A DNA stretch of 64,000 nucleotides from NCBI RefSeq assembly GCF_017874595.1, contig NZ_JAGILA010000002.1:682001-746000 (forward strand), read 5' to 3'. A program made the position numbers and the translations under genes. Numbering within the stretch: position 1 is the stretch's first letter; the number at the start of each line of letters is the position of its first letter. The DNA comes from Sinorhizobium kostiense. Its GTDB lineage: Bacteria > Pseudomonadota > Alphaproteobacteria > Rhizobiales > Rhizobiaceae. The notes under the pieces are model-generated. The model was not told the DNA's origin, made no database searches, and saw only the letters and a program-made list of their open reading frames with translations. Shown here piece after piece: positions 58,851-64,000 of the stretch.

Positions 58851-59618
58851 TTAAAGCACGGACAGCATGCCGCCGTCGACGTAGATGATTTGGCCGTTGA
58901 CATAGTCGGATGCCGAGGAAGCAAGGAAAACCGCCGTGCCGACGAGTTCTTGCGGCTCACCCCAGCGGCCGGCCGGCGTGCGGCTCTTCACCCAGCCATC
59001 GAACTGCGGATTGTTGACAAGCGCCTCGTTCATGTCGGTCAGCATGTAGCCGGGCCCGATGGCATTTGCCTGAATGCCGAACTTGGCCCATTCGGCCGCC
59101 ATCCCCTTCGTCAGCAGTTTCACGCCGCCCTTTGCCGCGGTATAGGGAACGACCGTAGCGCGCGCGACTTCGCTCGTCAGCGAGCCGATATTGATGATCT
59201 TGCCGTGGCCACGGGGGATCATCCGACGCGCCGCCTCCCGGCCGACGAGGAAAGCGCTGGTCAGATTGGTGTCGATGACGCGCTGCCAATCGGCAAATGA
59301 AAGCTCGACAATCGGCTGCCGGTGCTGAATGCCGGCATTGTTGACGAGGATGTCGACCTCCAGGCCTTCGCCGTCGAGCCGTTCAAAGGCGTTCCTGACG
59401 GCCGCCTCACTTGTCACGTCGAAGGCCGCCTCCGATACCTGGTATCCCGCCTTCCGCATTTCTTCCGCGACGGTCGCCACGGGCTTTTCGGTTCGGCCGT
59501 TGAGGACGAGCCTGGCGCCGGCGTCGCCGAGGCCCTGCGCGATGGCGCGGCCTAGTCCGCGCGACGATCCGGTCACCAAAGCCGTGCGGCCCGTAAGGTC
59601 GAAGAGTTTGCTGGTCAT
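58851..59618 (-). CDS. idnO: SDR dehydrogenase, gluconate 5-dehydrogenase-like
   Basis: A 255-residue short-chain dehydrogenase that would interconvert 5-keto-D-gluconate and D-gluconate. The dinucleotide-binding TGSSRGLGRAIA, the NNAG of LVNNAGIQHRQ, and the catalytic Tyr-x-x-x-Lys (PYTAAKGGV) with the preceding Ser (IGSLTSEV) are all present. The start follows GGGAGATACCCG. It lies 12 bases upstream of idnD on the minus strand and 12 bases downstream of the dehydratase. Confidence 0.9.
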   Translation of the reverse strand: MTSKLFDLTGRTALVTGSSRGLGRAIAQGLGDAGARLVLNGRTEKPVATVAEEMRKAGYQVSEAAFDVTSEAAVRNAFERLDGEGLEVDILVNNAGIQHRQPIVELSFADWQRVIDTNLTSAFLVGREAARRMIPRGHGKIINIGSLTSEVARATVVPYTAAKGGVKLLTKGMAAEWAKFGIQANAIGPGYMLTDMNEALVNNPQFDGWVKSRTPAGRWGEPQELVGTAVFLASSASDYVNGQIIYVDGGMLSVL

Positions 59619-59630
59619 CGGGTATCTCCC

Positions 59631-60830
59631 TCAAAGCTCCGAGCGGCGGCAGATCAGATCCGGACGCTGATAGACCTCGGGCAGCAGATCCGTGCCGAGC
59701 CCCGGACCTTCCATCGGCAGGACGTAACCGTCCGTGATCGTCGGCACGACGGTCACGAGTTCCTTGTACCAACCGGTATAGAAAGCCCGGACCGACTCCT
59801 GGATCAGCGTGTTCGGCTGGCTGAAAGAGGCATGGATTGCCGCTGCAAAACCGACGGGGCCGGTGCAATCATGCGGCGCGAAGGGGCGATGATAGGTGTC
59901 GGCAAGAGAAGCGATCTTGCGCCCCTCGGTCAGGCCGCCCGTCCAGCAGAGATCGACCATCACCACGTGGGTGGCGTTCCGGTCCAACATGTCCTTATAG
60001 GGGAAGCGCGATCCGAGGGTCTCGCTCGCACAGACCCAGACATCCGTTGCCGCCGCATATTCGGCCAGCGCCTGCGGTGAGTTCATGCGGATCGGGTCCT
60101 CGTACCACGTCGGGGCGTAGGGCTCCAGTGCCCGGGCGATCTTCTTGGCAGTGGGAAGATTCCATAGCGAATGGAACTCCACCATGACTTCCATCTTGTC
60201 ACCGACGGTCTTGCGGATCTTCTCGAAGGGCTCGGTCGCCTTCTTCATTTGCTCCGCTGTGATGAAGAGGCCCCTGTTTTCTTGTGCCGGCGGGTCGAAC
60301 GGCCAGATCTTCATTGCCGAAATGCCGCTTTCAAGCAGATTCTCGGCGAGCGCACCGGCGTCGCCCATGAAGCCGGCCAGATCTTCATAGGGTCCCTCGC
60401 CGGCGCCGATGTTCCAGGTGTCCACCGGGCGGATATTGTGGCTGCGGACATAACCGTAACCGGCACAGGTGTTGTAAACGCGCAGCTTGTCAGCGGCCAA
60501 TCCGCCGAGCATCTGGTGTACCGGCTGACCGCACACCTTGCCGAAGAGATCCCAGAGCGCGATGTCGATCGCAGAAGCGGCCCGATATTCAACGCCCGTC
60601 GAAGCCTGCGCCATCGGGAGGTCCGTCATAACCCGATTGAGCGCCTCGATGCGTAACGGGTTCTGGCCGAGCAAGCGGCTTGCCAGCGTGTCGTGAATAT
60701 GGGCCTCGACGGCACCGGCACCGTAGAAGGTCTCTCCGAGGCCAATCGTCCCCTCATCGGTGTGAACGCGGACCCAGAGAACGTTCGAAAACTCTTCCGT
60801 TCTCAGCGTCTCCAGTGCGGTGATCCTCAT
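59631..60830 (-). CDS. Enolase-superfamily sugar-acid dehydratase
   Basis: A 399-residue member of the mandelate racemase/muconate lactonizing enzyme group. The catalytic-side MKIWPFDP, the metal-ligand segments VMVEFHSLWN, TWYEDPIRM and CASETLGSR, and the C-terminal APHDCTGPVG are visible. These enzymes usually dehydrate an aldonic acid to a 2-keto-3-deoxy acid. Substrate (galactonate-, gluconate- or idonate-like) cannot be fixed from sequence. The start has GGGAGGAG. It leads the operon dehydratase-idnO-idnD. Confidence 0.9.
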   Translation of the reverse strand: MRITALETLRTEEFSNVLWVRVHTDEGTIGLGETFYGAGAVEAHIHDTLASRLLGQNPLRIEALNRVMTDLPMAQASTGVEYRAASAIDIALWDLFGKVCGQPVHQMLGGLAADKLRVYNTCAGYGYVRSHNIRPVDTWNIGAGEGPYEDLAGFMGDAGALAENLLESGISAMKIWPFDPPAQENRGLFITAEQMKKATEPFEKIRKTVGDKMEVMVEFHSLWNLPTAKKIARALEPYAPTWYEDPIRMNSPQALAEYAAATDVWVCASETLGSRFPYKDMLDRNATHVVMVDLCWTGGLTEGRKIASLADTYHRPFAPHDCTGPVGFAAAIHASFSQPNTLIQESVRAFYTGWYKELVTVVPTITDGYVLPMEGPGLGTDLLPEVYQRPDLICRRSEL

Positions 60831-60911
60831 GCGCTCCTCCCTTTGGCAGTCTGAACCCCGCTCCGGCCTGCCGGCCTGGCCTCCGCTCAGGAACGCCGGA
60901 TGGGAATTGAC

Positions 60912-60936
60912 ATATCATGATATTCTGTGAAATATC
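60912..60936. promoter_or_regulatory. Overlapping palindromes, candidate GntR operator
   Basis: ATATCATGATAT (60912-60923) is a perfect palindrome, and GATATT-ctgtga-AATATC (60919-60936) overlaps it. It sits in the divergent promoter region between the dehydratase operon and the GntR gene. The AT-rich, ATA/TAT half-sites resemble FCD-type GntR operators, so joint control and autoregulation are likely. Confidence 0.55.
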
Positions 60937-60970
60937 ACATGCGAATTGCAATACGTGTTCGGAGCGAATT

Positions 60971-61801
60971 TTGCAAGAGAGACCACTCAAGGAGAGGAGC
61001 AAAGTCGCCAAGCCTTCGGCAACTGCCGAGGTTGAAGGCGTTTGGCCGCTCGAGCATGGGCGCGATCTGACCGCGCTCGCCTACGATCGGATAGAGGCGC
61101 TGTTCGTTTCCATGCGCATCGCGCCGGGCGCGGAAATCCGCACGCAGGACCTTCAGGCAATGGTTGGCATCGGCCGCACGCCGGTGCATCAGGCCGTACG
61201 CAGGCTCGCGGCCGAAACGCTTCTGGAAATTCGCCCGCGCAACGGCCTTCGTGTTGCGCCGATCGACCTCTCTCGGGAAAAGCGCCTTGCGGAACTCAGA
61301 CGCGATCTCGACCGCTTCGTCACGGCGGCCGCCATTCGCAACATGACCTCCAATGATCGGGCCGCCCTTCATCACCTGAAGAGGAAGCTCGAAGCCGAGG
61401 GGCCGGCGATGACGGTCGACAGTTTCAATTTCATCGATAAATCGTTCGACGACCTCCTGATCCGAGCGTCGGGTGAGCGATTTCTTGAACGGATACTGAG
61501 CCCGCTTCACGCCATCGGCCGGCGTAGCGGCTACCTGCATCTGACCCATATAAGTGGACACGACGGCCTGTCGCGTACCGTCGAGCGCCACATTGCCATC
61601 ATGAAAGCCGTGCTTGCGGGCGATGCGGAGAGAGCCTGCCAGGCATCCGACGAATTGATCCAGTTCAGCATATCCATGCTCGTCGAACTCGAGGAACAGG
61701 TAGATCCGGCCCTGCTGGACATCCGCTTCTCCACCACGAGCAGCCTTGCCGGGGTGATTGCGCCCGCCAAGACAGGGAATTCGGCGCCCCAAGATAAATA
61801 A
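60971..61801 (+). CDS. GntR-family regulator, FCD domain
   Basis: A 276-residue regulator. The winged helix-turn-helix is at about residues 35-85 (MRIAPGAEIRTQDLQAMVGIGRT, in parts: PGAEIRTQDL, GIGRTPVHQAVRRLAAE), followed by a helical FCD effector domain (LAELRRDLDRFVTAAAIRN and a C-terminal HIAIMKAVLAGDAERA). A TTG at 60971 with GGAG six bases upstream is preferred; an in-frame ATG at 60917 would fall inside the operator-like palindrome. It lies between the divergent sugar-acid operon and the TRAP transporter and probably controls both. Confidence 0.85.
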   Translation: MQERPLKERSKVAKPSATAEVEGVWPLEHGRDLTALAYDRIEALFVSMRIAPGAEIRTQDLQAMVGIGRTPVHQAVRRLAAETLLEIRPRNGLRVAPIDLSREKRLAELRRDLDRFVTAAAIRNMTSNDRAALHHLKRKLEAEGPAMTVDSFNFIDKSFDDLLIRASGERFLERILSPLHAIGRRSGYLHLTHISGHDGLSRTVERHIAIMKAVLAGDAERACQASDELIQFSISMLVELEEQVDPALLDIRFSTTSSLAGVIAPAKTGNSAPQDK

Positions 61802-61837
61802 ACCCGTACCCACCGCAGATCATCCAAGGGAGGAGAG

Positions 61838-62860
61838 ATGATGACACGCTTTCTGTTCAATACCGCAGCCACCGTCGTGGCGGTGCTTGGCCTGGCCGGC
61901 GCGGCCAGCGCACAGGAGTATTCGTTCCGATTCCAATCGTCGGACCCGGCCGGCAATCCCAATTTTGAATACCAGAAAGGCTGGACGGACCTCGTTGCCG
62001 AGCGATCCGGAGGCAAGGTGAAAATCGAGCTTCTGCCGGTTGGCTCGGTCGTCGAGTACAACGAGACCCTTGACGCCGTTGCAGGCGGCATTCTGGATGG
62101 ACAGATCTGCGATTCTTCCTATTGGGCCGGCAAGGACCCGGCATTCGGCCTGATCTCAAATCCGGTTGGCGCCTGGTCCGACCCCGCCCAAATGATCGAT
62201 TTCGTCGAAAACGGCGGCGGCAAGGAAATCATGACAGAGTTGCTCGGATCGTATGGCCTGCATTTCATCGGTGTTTCGACCCCCGGCCTCGAAGCCTTCG
62301 TATCCCGCGTGCCGCTTGACGGCGTCGACGACCTTAAGGGGGTCAAGGTACGCTCGCCCGAAGGCCCGATTGCAAACGTCTTCGCCGCGGCCGGCGCGGC
62401 CCCCGTCAACCTCCCGGCATCCGAGGTTTACACGTCTATCGACAAAGGCGTGGTGGACGCTGCCGATTATTCGGTGTTTTCGGTCAACCAGCAGCAGGGC
62501 TTGAACAAGGCGGCGCCGCACCCGGTCTATCCAGGCTTTCACTCCTTACCGCTCGTCGAAGTGTCGATGAACAAGGCGAAATGGGACGAATTGCCCGACG
62601 ATATCAAGAAGATGATGGAGGAAACGGTCAAGGAATTCCAGCAGACCCAGATCGAGGGGCTGAAGAAGGCCGATGGGGCCGCGCTCGAACAAGCGAAGGC
62701 TGACGGATCCATAACCGTGCACGACTGGTCAGCGGAAGAGCGCGCCAAGTTCCGCAAGATCGCCGTTGCGGAATGGGAACGCGTCGCCAAGACTTCGCCG
62801 ATGGCGCAGAAGGTCTTCGATACCCTGACTGCCTACCTCAAGGAAAAGGGCCTGTTGTAA
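61838..62860 (+). CDS. TRAP transporter substrate-binding protein (DctP family)
   Basis: A 340-residue periplasmic binding protein. The signal peptide (MMTRFLFNTAATVVAVLGLA to about ASA-QE) is followed by the DctP fold with EYNETLDAVAGGILDG, DDLKGVKVRSPEGPI and ASEVYTSIDKGVVDAADYS. The start at 61838 or 61841 follows GGAGAG. It is 36 bases after the GntR gene. It probably binds a sugar acid that the neighbouring enzymes degrade. Confidence 0.93.
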   Translation: MMTRFLFNTAATVVAVLGLAGAASAQEYSFRFQSSDPAGNPNFEYQKGWTDLVAERSGGKVKIELLPVGSVVEYNETLDAVAGGILDGQICDSSYWAGKDPAFGLISNPVGAWSDPAQMIDFVENGGGKEIMTELLGSYGLHFIGVSTPGLEAFVSRVPLDGVDDLKGVKVRSPEGPIANVFAAAGAAPVNLPASEVYTSIDKGVVDAADYSVFSVNQQQGLNKAAPHPVYPGFHSLPLVEVSMNKAKWDELPDDIKKMMEETVKEFQQTQIEGLKKADGAALEQAKADGSITVHDWSAEERAKFRKIAVAEWERVAKTSPMAQKVFDTLTAYLKEKGLL

Positions 62861-62869
62861 CAGGCTATG

Positions 62870-62892
62870 GGCGGCCCACCCGCTGGGCCGCC
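62870..62892 (+). promoter_or_regulatory. Hairpin between dctP and dctQ
   Basis: GGCGGCCCA (62870-62878) pairs perfectly with TGGGCCGCC (62884-62892), followed by ttcacttc. Such hairpins after the binding-protein gene commonly lower readthrough or protect the dctP message, giving more receptor than permease. Confidence 0.6.
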
Positions 62893-62922
62893 TTCACTTC
62901 GATATGGCTAGGGAGAGAAGCC

Positions 62923-63501
62923 ATGAGCGATCATCCCCGCACGAGGGAAGAGATAGACCTGGCGGCGACAAGCGAAGGCATCGGCGCCCCGGTTCCTGAA
63001 TCCGGTCTCATGGGACGGATCGTGGATAAGGCCGGATATATCTTCGCCGCCGGGATCGTCGTCGCCGCACTTATCCTCCTGACAGAGGTTTTCCTGCGCT
63101 ATGTCCTCAACAGCCCCACCATCTGGGCACATGAGACGACGGTCTTCCTTTGCGGATCCGCCTTTGTCTTCGGAGGGCTCTATTGTACCTGCCGAGACAG
63201 CCATATTCGGGTGGTTCTGATATATGATCACTTGTCCCCACACGCGAGACGGATCGCAGATATTGTCATCTCGCTGGTTTGTGCGCTTGCAAGCGGCTTT
63301 TTCGCTTATGCCGCCTACCACATGGTGACGCGCGCGGTCTTCACCCCATCGGGCGAAATACGCCTCGAAACGACCGGAAGCGCGTGGAGCGCACCAACCC
63401 CGGCTCTGATCAAGATCTTTATCTTCATCACGATGGTCCTGCTGGTCCTGCAATTCTTGATCCTGGCTTTCAACTACGCACGCAGCGGGCAGAGAGATTA
63501 G
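62923..63501 (+). CDS. TRAP transporter small permease (DctQ family)
   Basis: A 192-residue inner-membrane protein with four hydrophobic segments, including GYIFAAGIVVAALILLTEVF near residue 38 and KIFIFITMVLLVLQFLILAF near the end. The EVFLRYVLNSPTIWAHETT block is the DctQ hallmark. The start at 62923 follows GGGAGAGAAGCC. It pairs with the following large permease. Confidence 0.9.
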   Translation: MSDHPRTREEIDLAATSEGIGAPVPESGLMGRIVDKAGYIFAAGIVVAALILLTEVFLRYVLNSPTIWAHETTVFLCGSAFVFGGLYCTCRDSHIRVVLIYDHLSPHARRIADIVISLVCALASGFFAYAAYHMVTRAVFTPSGEIRLETTGSAWSAPTPALIKIFIFITMVLLVLQFLILAFNYARSGQRD

Positions 63502-63504
63502 TCA

Positions 63505-64000
63505 ATGGCAGATTTCCTCGACGTCGGCCTCAACCTCCAGTCGCTTGGGATTGGGTGGGGCACCATAGTGATGTTCGTGCTGATGGTCGGCTTGCTTTTG
63601 ACCGGCATGCCTCTGGCCTTCGTGACGCTGCTGGTGGCGCTGATATTTGCCCTCGGCTGGTTCGGCCCGATGTCGATCCCGCTGATCACCAGCCGCGTCT
63701 ACTCCTTCGTCATGAACTTCGTGTTCGTCTCCGTGCCGATGTTCGTGCTGATGGCGGCAATTCTCGACCGTTCCGGGATCGCGCGCGACCTGTTCGATGC
63801 GATGAAGCTCTTCGCCGGCCGCATCCGCGGCGGTGTCGCCGTGCAGACGGTCTTCGTGTCTGTCATTCTGGCGGCGATGAGTGGCATCATTGGCGGTGAG
63901 ATCGTCTTGCTCGGTCTGATCGCCCTGCCCCAGATGTTGCGCCTCGGCTATGACCGGAGCTTGGCCATCGGTGTCGTCTGTGCTGGTGGTTCGCTCGGTA
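63505..64000 (+). CDS. TRAP transporter large permease (DctM family), cut by window end
   Basis: The first 165 codons of a DctM-type permease, starting MADFLDVGLNLQSLGIGW at 63505. The hydrophobic FVLMVGLLLTGMPLAFVT, the conserved SVPMFVLMAAILDRSGIARDLF and VSVILAAMSGIIGGEIV are typical. It begins three bases after the dctQ stop. No stop codon occurs before the window ends, so the rest lies outside. Confidence 0.93.
   Translation, partial: MADFLDVGLNLQSLGIGWGTIVMFVLMVGLLLTGMPLAFVTLLVALIFALGWFGPMSIPLITSRVYSFVMNFVFVSVPMFVLMAAILDRSGIARDLFDAMKLFAGRIRGGVAVQTVFVSVILAAMSGIIGGEIVLLGLIALPQMLRLGYDRSLAIGVVCAGGSLG

Overview
The window looks like chromosomal DNA of an Ensifer/Sinorhizobium-type alphaproteobacterium. 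It is GC-rich, carries RIME-like palindromic repeats, and has rhizobial gene neighbourhoods such as hisS-hisZ-hisG, glcD-glcE-glcF, gshA, oxyR and guaB. From memory, the order of about 1-32.8 kb resembles the S. meliloti chromosome; I could not run a comparison.

Bases 1-32,800 are mostly core genome. After a tandem structured repeat with a terminator come a ferredoxin-reductase-like flavoprotein and a GST, then the histidine operon hisS-hisZ-hisG. Next are a small PAS-like protein, tag, two paralogous L,D-transpeptidases, the glycolate oxidase operon (glcD-glcE-small membrane protein-glcF), a DUF3422 protein and a FadR-type regulator. These are followed by a Nudix hydrolase, a PiT phosphate transporter, rsmE, gshA, a DUF937 protein, a DUF1127 protein, a LysR regulator, oxyR (with no adjacent katA), a dienelactone hydrolase, guaB, an exported metallo-hydrolase and an MFS exporter. 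The block ends with a Ppx/GppA-rlmE-VOC operon and tRNA-Gln(CTG).

Bases 32,848-57,690 look like acquired DNA inserted at or beside tRNA-Gln. The first part (33.0-39.7 kb) holds a decayed integrase, a twice-frameshifted small gene and an intact 1,424-residue protein. That protein has an N-terminal GHKL/HSP90-like (sacsin-type) ATPase and a C-terminal DUF3883 nuclease-like domain, and is the best candidate here for a poorly described, probably anti-phage, system. The second part (40.1-57.2 kb) is a catabolic block bounded by two diverged direct repeats of about 400 bp. It encodes a GcvA-like LysR regulator, a frameshifted 3-oxoadipyl-CoA-type thiolase, an NDP-forming acyl-CoA ligase, an enoyl-CoA hydratase, an MmgE/PrpD protein, a CoA-transferase, a TctABC tripartite tricarboxylate transporter, an AbrB-like membrane protein, two alpha/beta hydrolases and a FadB-like fusion. 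Together they suggest uptake, CoA activation and beta-oxidation of an organic (perhaps C6 dicarboxylic) acid.

Bases 57,693-64,000 hold a sugar-acid module: an L-idonate-type zinc dehydrogenase with an abnormal C-terminus at the island edge, a gluconate 5-dehydrogenase-like SDR, and an enolase-superfamily dehydratase. A divergent GntR regulator and a TRAP transporter (dctP-dctQ-dctM, the last cut by the window end) follow.

Several genes in the acquired part are broken by single-base changes, three of them at or next to short homopolymers (T, A and C runs). Real decay and consensus error in the assembly cannot be told apart from the sequence alone.
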